64,000 nt of DNA. Origin: Levilactobacillus acidifarinae DSM 19394 = JCM 15949 (lineage in GTDB: Bacteria > Bacillota > Bacilli > Lactobacillales > Lactobacillaceae). The notes beneath the pieces were generated by a model. That model did no database searches and had not been told where the DNA came from. It saw only the letters and a program-made list of their open reading frames with translations. The stretch is from assembly GCF_001434835.1 (NCBI RefSeq), contig NZ_AZDV01000003.1:124001-188000 (forward strand). The letters run 5' to 3'. Made by a program: the position numbers and the translations under genes. This document shows, piece after piece, positions 36,878 to 46,408 of this stretch. How positions within the stretch are numbered: position 1 is the stretch's first letter; every line of letters begins with the position of its first letter.

Positions 36878-37897
36878 TTAACGCCGTGGAATCTGCGCTA
36901 GAATTTGTAACGTCAAAGCTTCTAAAATGGCCTGAAAGTTTAGGTTGCCGGCTAACTGACCGCGCGTTGCCAAGGTCAACGTCACCACGGCCACTAACCG
37001 GTCAACCCCTAAACGCTGGGCAATCTGCTGACTGGTCTGGGCTACTTGCGGATAAGCCAATGTCTGTGCGTCAACGGCGCCCGTTTGTTGGCGCAAAGCG
37101 TCGTGCCAAATCTGCACGAGCATGTCGAGGACGATTCCCTGGCGATCCCGGTTGGTTGCTAACGGGACTAATTCCGTTTGAACGCGAACGAAGGCCCGTT
37201 CGTCGCCCTGACAGCAAGCCGTAAACCAATGTTCAATACTCTTTTGGGCCGTCGTCAACCAGTCATCAACCATCAACTCTTGGGCCGCCGTCACGCTTTC
37301 GGTCAACGTCGCCAGGAGGTTTTGTTGACTAGGCGCCACGCCCACCTCGGCCAGCGCGGCCGCCAATTCCTTGGGCGCGACCGGCAGGAGGTCCACAATT
37401 TGGGTTCGGGACAGGATGGTCGGTAAGATCAGATTCTTATTGGCCGTCAGTAGCAAGGCCACGGTGTTGCCCACCGGTTCCTCGATAAATTTCAACAGGC
37501 TATTGGCCGCCCCCGTGGTCATTCGTTCGATCTGATCGACGATGAAGATTTTCTGGTTACCTTCAACCGCACTTTTGCTGAACTCAGCCTTCAGGTAACG
37601 TACCTGATCAACCTTGATTCGCTGACCGTCCGGAACGACCCGGATCACATCGGGATGATCTCCCGCGATGATGCGTCGACACTCGGCGCACTGCCCACAG
37701 GGTAACCCGGCCGGGGTAACGTTTTGGCAGAACAACCGTAACGCAATCGTCTGGGCCAAGTCTTGCCGGCCGGTCCCATCCATGCCGTTAAACAGGTAGG
37801 CGTGAGACAATTGCTGCGTGCCAATCAGGTGCATAAAGTGGTCAACTAACTGCGGTTGCAGTCGCTGGGCGGTCGTAATCGGCGTTTCTTCGGTCAT
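36878..37897 (-). CDS. holB: DNA polymerase III subunit delta'
   Basis: Clamp-loader component working with DnaX and delta. 339 residues: AAA+-like domain with the degenerate P-loop FNGMDGTGRQDL, zinc module CQN..CGQCAEC (four Cys at about 62-78), sensor 1 LLLTANKNLILPTILSRTQ (SRC-like SRT). The frame opens 36 codons upstream within darA, but ATG 37895-37897 (MTEETPITT) has GGGGGAG 5 nt before it. Confidence 0.95.
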   Translation of the reverse strand: MTEETPITTAQRLQPQLVDHFMHLIGTQQLSHAYLFNGMDGTGRQDLAQTIALRLFCQNVTPAGLPCGQCAECRRIIAGDHPDVIRVVPDGQRIKVDQVRYLKAEFSKSAVEGNQKIFIVDQIERMTTGAANSLLKFIEEPVGNTVALLLTANKNLILPTILSRTQIVDLLPVAPKELAAALAEVGVAPSQQNLLATLTESVTAAQELMVDDWLTTAQKSIEHWFTACCQGDERAFVRVQTELVPLATNRDRQGIVLDMLVQIWHDALRQQTGAVDAQTLAYPQVAQTSQQIAQRLGVDRLVAVVTLTLATRGQLAGNLNFQAILEALTLQILAQIPRR

Positions 37898-37907
37898 CGC
37901 GCTCCCC

Positions 37908-38237
37908 CTAGAACTGGTGGAACTGTTCAACGGGCAGAACGAAGACCGTGGCACCACCGACCTGAACTTCCACCGGATACGACGAGGTGTTGTCCAACTG
38001 TGCATCTAGGTTAACCGGTGGCGTCATAAATTGCTGCCGGGTATGACTGGCCGTCTTGATTAGGTCTAAAACTTCTGCGACCCGATCATCCTCCAACCCA
38101 ATCATGTACGTGGTATTTCCGGATTTGAGAAAGCCCCCGGTGGTTGATAACCGGGTGGCCCGAATATCGTGATCAATAAACTGATTGCTCAGGCGGTTGG
38201 CGTCCTTATCCTGAACAATGGCAATAAGCATTTTCAT
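37908..38237 (-). CDS. darA: PII-like c-di-AMP receptor DarA (YaaQ)
   Basis: Small trimeric PII-like protein that binds c-di-AMP; output partner unknown in most species. 109 residues beginning MKMLIAIVQDKDA, with the conserved RATRLSTTGGFLKSGNTTYMIGLED loop region that forms the nucleotide site. ATG 38235-38237 follows GGGAGGAA; the longer open frame into tmk is not used. Its presence with a KimA-like transporter in this window fits c-di-AMP-linked K+ homeostasis. Confidence 0.93.
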   Translation of the reverse strand: MKMLIAIVQDKDANRLSNQFIDHDIRATRLSTTGGFLKSGNTTYMIGLEDDRVAEVLDLIKTASHTRQQFMTPPVNLDAQLDNTSSYPVEVQVGGATVFVLPVEQFHQF

Positions 38238-38250
38238 TTGGGTTCCTCCC

Positions 38251-38904
38251 TTAAGCACCAGCGGTAAAGTAACCGCTGGCCGTTTGCTTAATCAAGGTCA
38301 ACGCGGCCGCCACCACCTGATCGGGGGTTTGGGTCGCATCAATCAACTTGATTCGTTGTGGGTTGGCCGCTTGCAAGCGCAAGTACGCCGCCCGCACCCG
38401 GTCGTGAAAGGCCGTCTTCTCAACGTCTAACCGATCGACTTGCTGGGGGTCGCGGTGGGCCTGAATGCGTTGTAACCCCACCTCAGCAGGAACGTCGAAG
38501 TAGATGGTCAGATTGGGGAGTAGCCCGTCCGTCGCAAACTGATTCATCTGCGCTACGGCCTGTTCGCCAATCTGTCGACCAGCCCCCTGATAAGCCACGG
38601 AACTGTCAACGTACCGGTCACATAAGACCAATTGGTCGGCCGCTAACGCCGGTAAAATGGTTTCGGCCAAGTGTTGCCGCCGCGCCGCCGCGTAGAGCAA
38701 CGCTTCGGTCCGGTAGTCCATGGCCGTATTGGCCCGGTCTAAAATAATGGCGCGGATGCTTTCGGAAATGGCATTTCCCCCGGGTTCGCGGGTCACCGCT
38801 AACCGGTCACCCAAAATGGGTTGCAACGCCGCGGTAATCGCGTGCAGGGCGCTGGTCTTCCCCGCCCCATCCGGACCTTCAAAACTAATAAACGTTCCTG
38901 ACAA
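38251..38904 (-). CDS. tmk: Thymidylate kinase
   Basis: Phosphorylates dTMP to dTDP. 217 residues: P-loop FEGPDGAGKTSAL, the DRYVDSSVAYQG motif, and LID region RIQAHRDPQQVDRLD. The start is TTG 38902-38904; no ATG fits, and a promoter -10 (TATAAT) lies only about 27 nt upstream, giving a short leader. It heads the tmk-darA-holB-yabA-rsmI operon after the inserted polysaccharide locus. Confidence 0.95.
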   Translation of the reverse strand: MSGTFISFEGPDGAGKTSALHAITAALQPILGDRLAVTREPGGNAISESIRAIILDRANTAMDYRTEALLYAAARRQHLAETILPALAADQLVLCDRYVDSSVAYQGAGRQIGEQAVAQMNQFATDGLLPNLTIYFDVPAEVGLQRIQAHRDPQQVDRLDVEKTAFHDRVRAAYLRLQAANPQRIKLIDATQTPDQVVAAALTLIKQTASGYFTAGA

Positions 38905-38930
38905 AATTTTTCGACCCCATTTTTGTGTAT

Positions 38931-38936
38931 ATTATA
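38931..38936 (-). promoter_or_regulatory. tmk -10 element
   Basis: TATAAT on the minus strand, 26 nt before the tmk TTG start. No good -35 at 17 bp. It gives the tmk operon its own promoter, needed because a terminator separates it from the polysaccharide locus. Confidence 0.55.
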
Positions 38937-39050
38937 GAAACTAGCTAATTCTAGGCATTGATAAATCTATTGTACTTTAATTCAGAAATGATGTCTATTT
39001 CCGAACCACGGCAATTGCTTGCGTGAGCGCCTTCATTTTGAGATTAACCA

Positions 39051-39085
39051 AAAAGGCCAGAACACCTGGTGGGTCCTGACCTTTT
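39051..39085 (-). terminator. Terminator after the polysaccharide operon
   Basis: Minus-strand AAAAGGTCAG / CTGGCCTTTT hairpin (G-U pair) with a T-run, 9 bp after the GGDEF-like gene stop. Confidence 0.85.
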
Positions 39086-39093
39086 AGCTTACC

Positions 39094-39951
39094 TTAAACG
39101 TCGTATTCGGTTTCCTTGATCCCGGCGTTCATTAGGTCGTACGGGGACTGCATCTTGCTGGAATCCCAGCTAGCAACCCCCACAACCAACCGCACGTCGA
39201 GATTGGACAACTCCTCATCGTTCGCCAACGCCTTCGCAAAATTGCCTTTGATCCGGTTAGCGGCGATGCTCGCGCCACTCGCATCCGTGAACAACAGCAC
39301 CGCCCAGGTTGGGTTACTGCGATCCAAAAGGTACGTGATGTCGTTCGTCCGCATGGCCCCTTTGATGGTCTGCGACACCAGCTGTAACAGCGCTCGTAAC
39401 TGGGCATCGCTCAACATGTTGCGCATTTCTTGAAAATAACGAATCCGCACGATCATGGTGGTTACCGGTAAATCAAAACGCCGGTTCGTTTCCGTGAACA
39501 CCGCGGTATCTTCGATGTAGGAAACCGTGGTCCGCAAGTTGGTATCCTCGTCAAAGGCTCCCCGTTCCACCAAGTCACTTTGCAACTTAGCATTTTGCGT
39601 TTGCAGGCGCCGAGAATGGGCCGTCATGCCGTAAAACGTCAACGACAACAATAACGGAATAAACAACCAGTAGACCAGGGCCCAGGGGACCAGGTCCGCC
39701 TTGATCTGATTTTCGTAAATGACCGTGAGCAACTGGGCAAAAATAAACGCGAGGTTACTCAATAGTCCGGTAATCAGACCCCAGAAGTAGGTGATCAGAA
39801 TCAAACAAATGGTAACGCCCAGGAAGATGGCGTTGAGGAATAAGTAATGGGGCCGCGTGGCGGCCATCCCAATGGCCAGCACACTCATCCACCCCAGAAA
39901 AGCAATCAGGTAGACGTCGGTCAGCCAACTTTCCCGCGTATTTTTATGCAT
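39094..39951 (-). CDS. Membrane protein with degenerate GGDEF domain, probable c-di-GMP receptor
   Basis: 285 residues: four helices at about 12-30, 36-60, 62-80 and 88-108, a short coiled linker, and a GGDEF-fold domain (about 140-283). The GGDEF signature is replaced by SNPTW (212-216), so cyclase activity is not expected. The inhibitory c-di-GMP site motif RxxD is intact as R201-T-N-D204 at the usual spacing before the signature. This pattern matches PssE of Listeria, a receptor that activates polysaccharide synthesis. Last gene of the locus, overlapping the BcsB-like gene by 8 bp. Receptor role is inferred from motif and context. Confidence 0.8.
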   Translation of the reverse strand: MHKNTRESWLTDVYLIAFLGWMSVLAIGMAATRPHYLFLNAIFLGVTICLILITYFWGLITGLLSNLAFIFAQLLTVIYENQIKADLVPWALVYWLFIPLLLSLTFYGMTAHSRRLQTQNAKLQSDLVERGAFDEDTNLRTTVSYIEDTAVFTETNRRFDLPVTTMIVRIRYFQEMRNMLSDAQLRALLQLVSQTIKGAMRTNDITYLLDRSNPTWAVLLFTDASGASIAANRIKGNFAKALANDEELSNLDVRLVVGVASWDSSKMQSPYDLMNAGIKETEYDV

Positions 39952-42076
39952 GTGGCTTCCCCCTTCGTGACCGGTGCAAGACGCCGTGCTTGTTTAGTAA
40001 CATCAAAATCGCAATCAGTAAGATCACGATGGTCCCTAAGGCGATGCCGAGATACACCAGCAGTTGCTGGTTACGGTGAACCCGTTGACGCAAATTGACC
40101 TGCGTGTCGATCAATTTATTTTTCTTGAACCGGTAACCGCGATGATCGTTATCGCGATCCACCACGACGGCATCCCCCGGGTACTGGGCCATATTCTTTT
40201 GGTTACTGATCTGCTCGGCGGCTCTGGCCGCGTCATCCGGTGTGGCTCCCGTGATCACTAATAATCCCTTTTTCGCGTTATACGGTGACCGCAACAATTG
40301 GGCCGTCCCCAAGGTGGCGCCGTAACGCGGTTCGATACTTAATTTCTCGTTAGAGACCAAGCGGGTGCCCGCGGCGTCAAATTGAAAATACAGCTTGTCG
40401 TTTAACGTGCGGATAAATGAATTTTGGCGCGGGGTTCCCAGGGCAATGACGTTATCGTGAGCCAAAACCCGTTGGCTGGGTTGGTCCTGATAAAACGTGA
40501 TCTGCCCCTGATTACTCTGTGCGTAATTGCCAATTAGATTAAATAAGCTACTAAGCGTGCGGTAATCGGCCAACGTCAGGATCTTCGGCCGAACCACGGC
40601 TAAATGATCATAGGTCGAGTTTTGCAAAAATAAATTTGGGTAATTGCTAAATAGCAGATCGTTGCCCGGGGCCGACCGAATATTGGCGGTACTTGCGGGC
40701 TCAATGCTGGCCCAAGGTGTCTGGGTATTCGTGCTGTTGGCCGCCGTTTGAATGGGTAAGTCTAAGGCGATGCGGACGGTAAAGCTATTCCCGAGGGCCA
40801 TTCCCTTGGGCAATTTGACGGCAAACGCATCGTTGTTCGCCCGACGCGCCGTTAACTTGTGGCTGCCAATGGCGGTGTCGTTGATGTAGACCGTCGCCAA
40901 TGCCGAACGGAAATCCACATTTTTGGCGTAGCGTAAGGCCACCTTAATGGTTGAGCCATCCGCGTTATTGCGATCGACCGGCAAACTGACGAAGTAGCGC
41001 CGTTCTTGATGATTGGCGCCCACCAACCGATCGGAAGTGGTCGTCAGTTGGTAATGGTCATCATAGTTCAGTGAGGAGGTGAAGGTCTGACTATCGCTGC
41101 GAACGGTCTCGCTGGGATACGCGGTTTCGCGCATTAATTCCGCGTTAGCCACGTACCGGCCGGCCTTGATCAATAAAGCCCCCGTGGGTGCCGTGACGAT
41201 GAGGTAGTGTTTGCCCTGGGCGTCGTAACGCTTGATGACGGCCTGGTTGGTCACCGACTGGGCGGAGACGTGGCGTTTGAACCGTGCCGGCAGGTGGTCG
41301 TAGGTCGCCACAACGACCTGATAGTCGGCCCGTTGCGCGGTCCGGTCCGCCATCGTGGTGACCGGAATCTGTTGGGCCTCGGTCGTGATGACCCGGGCCT
41401 CGCCGGCTAAGGACGCCATACTGGCCGTGAGCTCCGCGTTACTGGCCTGGGCGGGCACTTCGATGGCCGACTGCCGGTTCACGATGGTGTCCGGTCCCGA
41501 GAAGTGGTCGTAAAACGAGTTCACGTTAGCGTTGGGTTGTTTTACCGTGTACTCGCAGTTCACGTTCGAGCGTGCGTCAACGGTCAACCAGTTGGCTGGC
41601 GTTTGGGCTAACCGGTAGTCGTGTTTTCCGTCACGCGTCAGAATCTGACCACTAATCTTCAACGAGTTGCTGCCACGCAAGAGTCGCAACGGGATCGTGA
41701 CCTGCTTGGTTTGTAGCCCACTTTTAGCCACTGGCCGGAACGAATAGAACTTAGTCCCGTTCACGGAAACCGTGATGTCGGACAGTTGCCGGTCTGCCAA
41801 TTGTGACACCTGATAGTTCAGGTTCAGCGTCGCGTGCTTCATCTGCCAATAATCGACCTTGATGAAGTCACTACTGGTCTCAACCGCCTGACCCGACAAA
41901 CTCATGGTCGTATTTTGTAACGGCTGCGTGTAAGTCTGCGTCGTGGCCTTAGCCGCGGCGCTGGGTCCAGTAAGCAGGCCCATTAACACCACGAAAAGTC
42001 CCAACAGAAGCTGCCCAACACTACTGGTAACGTTTGGTCTTATACCACTTTGCTTGTTGATGAAAAACTTGTTCAC
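39944..42076 (-). CDS. BcsB-like polysaccharide synthase accessory subunit
   Basis: Exported, membrane-anchored protein of 710 residues: signal peptide (about 1-44, ending SAAAKA), a large extracellular beta-rich region resembling the BcsB/cellulose synthase regulatory subunit (LNLNYQVSQLADRQLSDITVS and RLLRGSNSLKI near the start), and a C-terminal helix (about 665-690) with a basic tail. It likely guides the nascent glycan out of the synthase. GTG 42074-42076 overlaps the GT2 gene by 56 bp and has no clear Shine-Dalgarno; a start nearer the hydrophobic core is possible. Confidence 0.8.
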   Translation of the reverse strand: MNKFFINKQSGIRPNVTSSVGQLLLGLFVVLMGLLTGPSAAAKATTQTYTQPLQNTTMSLSGQAVETSSDFIKVDYWQMKHATLNLNYQVSQLADRQLSDITVSVNGTKFYSFRPVAKSGLQTKQVTIPLRLLRGSNSLKISGQILTRDGKHDYRLAQTPANWLTVDARSNVNCEYTVKQPNANVNSFYDHFSGPDTIVNRQSAIEVPAQASNAELTASMASLAGEARVITTEAQQIPVTTMADRTAQRADYQVVVATYDHLPARFKRHVSAQSVTNQAVIKRYDAQGKHYLIVTAPTGALLIKAGRYVANAELMRETAYPSETVRSDSQTFTSSLNYDDHYQLTTTSDRLVGANHQERRYFVSLPVDRNNADGSTIKVALRYAKNVDFRSALATVYINDTAIGSHKLTARRANNDAFAVKLPKGMALGNSFTVRIALDLPIQTAANSTNTQTPWASIEPASTANIRSAPGNDLLFSNYPNLFLQNSTYDHLAVVRPKILTLADYRTLSSLFNLIGNYAQSNQGQITFYQDQPSQRVLAHDNVIALGTPRQNSFIRTLNDKLYFQFDAAGTRLVSNEKLSIEPRYGATLGTAQLLRSPYNAKKGLLVITGATPDDAARAAEQISNQKNMAQYPGDAVVVDRDNDHRGYRFKKNKLIDTQVNLRQRVHRNQQLLVYLGIALGTIVILLIAILMLLNKHGVLHRSRRGKPHA

Positions 42077-43274
42077 GAATATACCCCACCATTCCGTATG
42101 CTGCGACGGCTAACCACATCTGACTATAGACCACGTACATGAAAATAATAATCAGCAGATTGCTGACCGTCATCTCCCCCTTTTCCGTGGTAATCGTCAC
42201 AAACGTGCTAATCACGAATAGGACGATGGCAAACAGCCACAGCGTATTGTTGAATCCCCGTAAGTTCGAGTGTGCGACGCCCGCGACCGACAAGACAAAG
42301 ACCGAATCGGACAGTAGTAACGACGTCATTAATAAGAAGTAGACCGACAAAAAATAGATTAAATCGAACCGAATCGCCCGCCCCGTCTTCCGAAAAATCA
42401 ACGGTAGGTTCTTTAAAATCACGTAGATGTTTCCCTTCACCCAGCGCGTCCGTTGGTGAAACCAGACGTCTAAGGTCTGTGGTTCCTGCTCCCAGGTCAC
42501 GGCCTTCGGTTGAAAATTAATTCGGTAACCCAGGCGATAAATGCGGAAACTGATTTCGGTATCCTCGGCTAAGGCCTTGGTATCCCAGCCCCCGACCCGC
42601 TCTAACAGGGACCGTCGAATCACGTAGTTGGTCCCGGGAATCGTGCAGAGCTTGAAAAGCCGTAAGCGACCGGCTTGGGCCATCCATTGAAACGACAGCG
42701 TTTCAACGTTGATGAACCGGGTCAGTAATGAAGCATTCTTGTTCCGTGTTCGAAACTTACCAATCACGGCACCGTAATGGTCGTCCTGAAGTAACTCGGC
42801 AACCAGAATGCGCAATGCCGGACGTTCGGGCGTGTTATCCGCATCGTAGACCGAAATGACGCTGCCCTTAGCCCGTTTGAGGGCAATGTTTAGGGCGTTG
42901 GACTTTCCCTTGCCCCCCGTGTGTTGGTCCGTATTGATCACTTCCAGGTTACGTTGCGGATAGGTCGCCTGAATCCGGGCTAACAGCTCGGCCGAATTAT
43001 CGCTGGAGTTGTCGTTGATCACAATAATCTCGTAACGGTCGTGGGGATAATCGAAGTTGAGTAGCGCCAACACCGTTTTGACAATCACGACCCCTTCATT
43101 ATGGGCGGGGACCATGATGGTCACGAACGGCGGCACCGCCGGTAATTCTGGTGCGGGCGTGCGGACGTCCTTGAGGTACTGGGTATACCCAGCCATGGTC
43201 AAGATCAGGTTCACCACCAGGATGCCCCAAATAGCCAGAATGGCAATAAACACCAAGACATCTAAAACGCTCAT
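42021..43274 (-). CDS. BcsA-like family 2 glycosyltransferase (polysaccharide synthase)
   Basis: Processive membrane glycosyltransferase of 417 residues: one N-terminal helix (about 5-27), GT2 domain (about 50-280) with VPAHNEG, NDNSSD, metal-binding DAD (144-146), catalytic EDTE (237-240) and the product-binding QRTRW (274-278), then four to five C-terminal helices forming the channel. No PilZ domain follows, unlike proteobacterial BcsA, so c-di-GMP control would have to come from the degenerate GGDEF protein. AAAGGAGG precedes the ATG. Sugar donor unknown. Confidence 0.88.
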   Translation of the reverse strand: MSVLDVLVFIAILAIWGILVVNLILTMAGYTQYLKDVRTPAPELPAVPPFVTIMVPAHNEGVVIVKTVLALLNFDYPHDRYEIIVINDNSSDNSAELLARIQATYPQRNLEVINTDQHTGGKGKSNALNIALKRAKGSVISVYDADNTPERPALRILVAELLQDDHYGAVIGKFRTRNKNASLLTRFINVETLSFQWMAQAGRLRLFKLCTIPGTNYVIRRSLLERVGGWDTKALAEDTEISFRIYRLGYRINFQPKAVTWEQEPQTLDVWFHQRTRWVKGNIYVILKNLPLIFRKTGRAIRFDLIYFLSVYFLLMTSLLLSDSVFVLSVAGVAHSNLRGFNNTLWLFAIVLFVISTFVTITTEKGEMTVSNLLIIIFMYVVYSQMWLAVAAYGMVGYIREQVFHQQAKWYKTKRYQ

Positions 43275-43321
43275 AAAGTCCTCCTTTGCAGTTTAGCGAG
43301 ACAACCCTTGCCTGGTTACTT

Positions 43322-44887
43322 TTACCGCATGAACTTCCGGCGGTAGATCCGCCGTCCCACCACCAAAAACGTGACCAGAACCACGGTAGTCACGGCGAAG
43401 AACCCCAGTAGGATCCAGCCTTGATACTTGAAGTAGTTCCCCAAAACGACTTTATTCTTGCGGGTAAAATGGTAGCGCGGTACCCCGGTCGCCTCCGCCC
43501 CAATCGTAACGGCCCGCCCATTTAACAGATAGGTTCCCCGCCGATAGGCGAAGGTAGCCGAGGCACTGACTAGGCTGGTTTGCAACTGTTGCTGCGGCTG
43601 ATACCAGGTGACGGGTAACGCCTTAATTTGCCGCATCGTGGCCGTCAGTTGCCGCGCCGACGTGGGCATGGCCGTGGTGATGGCCGTGGGTAAGGCCAAG
43701 TGATCCGGCGTCAGTTGCCCGTCACGTTGGGTCTGTAACGACCGCAACGACAAGCCAAACCAGGTTCGATCGTAGGTCGCACCTAGATTGTCGCGTTGCG
43801 CGTAAACGGGCGTCTTCGGGTTGGGCAACAACAAAACGTCGCTGGCCCGTTGAAGACCGTGACGCCGCAATAGTTTGTCCTGGTTCCAATACGCCGGCGC
43901 ACTTAGTCCAACCGGAATCACCTGACGTTGCCCTAACTGGTTTAACTGGGCCACCATCAGCTGTTCCAAGGCGTTGCCACTCTTGGCGTTAGCGGCGTGG
44001 ACCGTGGGCGTTTGCAGAAAGATCACCCCGTTATCCCGCTCGATGGCTCGTAACGTCCGGGTAAAGGCGCTAAAGCCTTGTAAAGCCGTGTTATTGGCCA
44101 CGGTCGTGGTGCTGACGGCAAAGGGAATGTTGGCGGCTGCCAATTGCTGACCCAATTGCCGTAAGCGCCGCAAGTCACTATACGGCGTTACCCCGGTAAT
44201 GGTCAGTAAGGGCCGCTGCGTCCCGGTCTGGTGAAACAACTTGGCGACCGTGCGCATCGCCAGTACTAGGCTCAGACCGTCGTTCGCTAGGTACGGTAAG
44301 TACCCGTAACGCCCCCGCACCGTTCCGTAAGCGTAAGTCGTCCGGTCGGTTCCCTGAATCTGTAATTGACCTAGCTGTCGGTCCCCGTGACTCGGGAGCA
44401 CCGTCAGATTTTCGCTAAATGGCAGGAGTTGCCAGCTTTGCCCCGACCGCAACGTGAATTGTTGGTGATAACGGGTTTGCGGCGTGGCGTGGAGGTGGCG
44501 GGCTTCCGCGTCACTGAGGTCCTGCCCAATGTGTAACTGCCGCCCCGTGAACCGCTCTCGATCCCGGGTAAAGGCCGCGTTGTGCCCGTGATCAGTTGGC
44601 CAATTGACTAGCGTCACGACCCCCTGGTATTTCTGGGTGGTCAGTTGCCCGGCATGGTAGTGCGCCAACGCCTCAGTCTGAGTCGGAACCCCCACGCTAG
44701 CCAATAACCGCTGTAATGTGGCGATCTTGGCTGGCCCGTCCGCACGGGGATTACGCGCATCGTAAACGATGAGGACCCGTTGCGTTTTAATCTGAGATTG
44801 GGCGTGCGCCACGGGCCCGTTCAAGAGGGCTAGTCCCAGACACAAACTCCCGAATAACCCGACGAGGCCTAGAATCCGTTTAGTCAT
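43322..44887 (-). CDS. Exported membrane-anchored protein, DUF2334-like (deacetylase fold)
   Basis: About 521 residues: signal peptide (1-30, ending VAHAQ), an extracellular domain resembling the DUF2334/NodB-like polysaccharide deacetylase superfamily (RVLIVYDARNPRADGP at the start; LLTITGVTPYSDLRRLRQL and IPFAVSTTTV around 230-265), and a C-terminal helix (about 490-512) with a basic tail. Canonical deacetylase metal ligands (HxxxH, DD) are not evident, so activity is uncertain. TTG 44893 is possible, but ATG 44887 lies 7 nt after AGGTG. Overlaps the upstream gene by 8 bp. Confidence 0.65.
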   Translation of the reverse strand: MTKRILGLVGLFGSLCLGLALLNGPVAHAQSQIKTQRVLIVYDARNPRADGPAKIATLQRLLASVGVPTQTEALAHYHAGQLTTQKYQGVVTLVNWPTDHGHNAAFTRDRERFTGRQLHIGQDLSDAEARHLHATPQTRYHQQFTLRSGQSWQLLPFSENLTVLPSHGDRQLGQLQIQGTDRTTYAYGTVRGRYGYLPYLANDGLSLVLAMRTVAKLFHQTGTQRPLLTITGVTPYSDLRRLRQLGQQLAAANIPFAVSTTTVANNTALQGFSAFTRTLRAIERDNGVIFLQTPTVHAANAKSGNALEQLMVAQLNQLGQRQVIPVGLSAPAYWNQDKLLRRHGLQRASDVLLLPNPKTPVYAQRDNLGATYDRTWFGLSLRSLQTQRDGQLTPDHLALPTAITTAMPTSARQLTATMRQIKALPVTWYQPQQQLQTSLVSASATFAYRRGTYLLNGRAVTIGAEATGVPRYHFTRKNKVVLGNYFKYQGWILLGFFAVTTVVLVTFLVVGRRIYRRKFMR

Positions 44888-46379
44888 CGTCAATCACCTG
44901 CCGATCATCCGCGTGCCAGAGACGGTGGTTTAAGAGATCCGCCACCAAAATGACCAACACTAAATTCAAACTGATGGCAGCTAATAACAGGTTTTGTGCC
45001 AGATTCGTCACCCCGGTGGTCAAGATAACCAGCAAGGGCACTAATAAAAGATTCAACAATAACCCCGTCACGAGAAAGAAGCGAACGACCCCGTAAGTTC
45101 GCCGTTGGTGCAGGTCGTTATAGGCCCCGACCCCAAAGACTAACAAGAGTGCCACGACCAGTAACGCATCAAACGCAAACCGCCGGGGAAAGAAGGTTCC
45201 GGCCGTGGTACTGGCTAGCGTGAAGAACTTTACCTGGGCGCCCTTCGCGTGACCACTGTGGGCGGGATAATTCCCCACCGACTTGACCTGCGTGGCCATC
45301 AGGTTGGCCGCCGCCAAGTCCAGTAATTGCCGCAATTGTGGCCAATGATGGCCATAGTAGGTCAATACCCAGCCGACCCCCACGTACCGAGTTAGGTGTT
45401 GCCGCACGTAGTGGGTATCCGGGCTCAACTCGGTAAAGTTGACCGGATAGTAGTCATTTTCGCGCATCAAAGCAAACTGTTGGCTAACGCCCTGCTGGGT
45501 CAACGCCCGACTAGGATCCTTCGTCTCGTGCAATACCCCGTGGGTGAAGGCCTGATAGCGATTAACACTGCGCTGCTGGGGCGTGAGGGCCAAGCCCATG
45601 GTCACGCCACAGTCGACCAAGACCGTCATTCCCAGCACTAGTCCCAACCGTTGAGCGGGATGTTGAAAGACAAAGAAGCCGCCCAGGGCCATGATCAAGT
45701 AGCTGACCGTCAACGGCGCATTTTGCGGTTGACTGGTAATTAACAGCGTCGCACTCAAAAAGTACAGACTCATCAACCGGCCCCGGTGCGTGGTGGTTCG
45801 GGACAAAAGCAGTAAACTGCCCACCATCATCATCGCGGTGATCAACAAAATAGGCGCCACGTAAAAGGAATTGAAAGCCAGCGTCAACGACGTATCGGCA
45901 AAAATCACCACGATCACCGCCGCCAAAACGTAACTGCGAATCCGCCGGTACGGTTGGGTCAACGCCCGCGTCAGTAAACCAACCGCCCCCACGAAGGGCA
46001 GATAGTAGACCAGACCCAAGCAACGTAAATCAAACCGTGTCGAACTAAATATTAATTTATTTAACCCAATCGCTAAACCCACAAATAAGCGTTGCGACGA
46101 AAAGCCACCCAATCCCGCCGACCGGACTTCGTCGTAATACCGCATCAAACCAAGTTGGGGGTTGAGGTACCCGACCACCTGATAACCATCTAATTGATAT
46201 AACCCGTTATTGGCCAGCGTTTGGGCAAAGCTCCCGTTATCGGCTAGGCCGTGGATGGGCGGAATAAACAGGAGTCCCCCGACTACTATAGCGGCAAACA
46301 ACATGGCAAAAACCGCCGGGGACAGCCACCGGGTAACGCCCCGACCGGCGCGTTGAGTCAATTGTCGTATTCGTTGCAT
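44880..46379 (-). CDS. Polytopic membrane protein, possible GT-C type sugar transferase
   Basis: 499 residues with about eleven to thirteen helices. The first extracellular loop (FIPPIHGLADNGSFAQTLANNGLY) carries an acidic/Asn motif in a position typical of GT-C glycosyltransferases, and recalls WsfD-like hexose transferases. Another loop after helix 8 contains the large LMRENDYYPVNF region. No firm family assignment from sequence alone. Good GGAGGG Shine-Dalgarno. It lies between the GH8 lipoprotein and the DUF2334-like gene in a polysaccharide operon, suggesting decoration or export of the polymer. Confidence 0.55.
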   Translation of the reverse strand: MQRIRQLTQRAGRGVTRWLSPAVFAMLFAAIVVGGLLFIPPIHGLADNGSFAQTLANNGLYQLDGYQVVGYLNPQLGLMRYYDEVRSAGLGGFSSQRLFVGLAIGLNKLIFSSTRFDLRCLGLVYYLPFVGAVGLLTRALTQPYRRIRSYVLAAVIVVIFADTSLTLAFNSFYVAPILLITAMMMVGSLLLLSRTTTHRGRLMSLYFLSATLLITSQPQNAPLTVSYLIMALGGFFVFQHPAQRLGLVLGMTVLVDCGVTMGLALTPQQRSVNRYQAFTHGVLHETKDPSRALTQQGVSQQFALMRENDYYPVNFTELSPDTHYVRQHLTRYVGVGWVLTYYGHHWPQLRQLLDLAAANLMATQVKSVGNYPAHSGHAKGAQVKFFTLASTTAGTFFPRRFAFDALLVVALLLVFGVGAYNDLHQRRTYGVVRFFLVTGLLLNLLLVPLLVILTTGVTNLAQNLLLAAISLNLVLVILVADLLNHRLWHADDRQVIDDD

Positions 46380-46408
46380 CCCGCTTCCCTCCTCTTACCT
46401 AGTCATTG

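Noticed and set aside
42021-43274. Hyaluronan or chitin-type synthase acting alone
   Set aside because: The GT2 motifs alone would allow it, but adjacent BcsB-like, GH8 and GGDEF-like genes fit a cellulose/Pss-type complex better.
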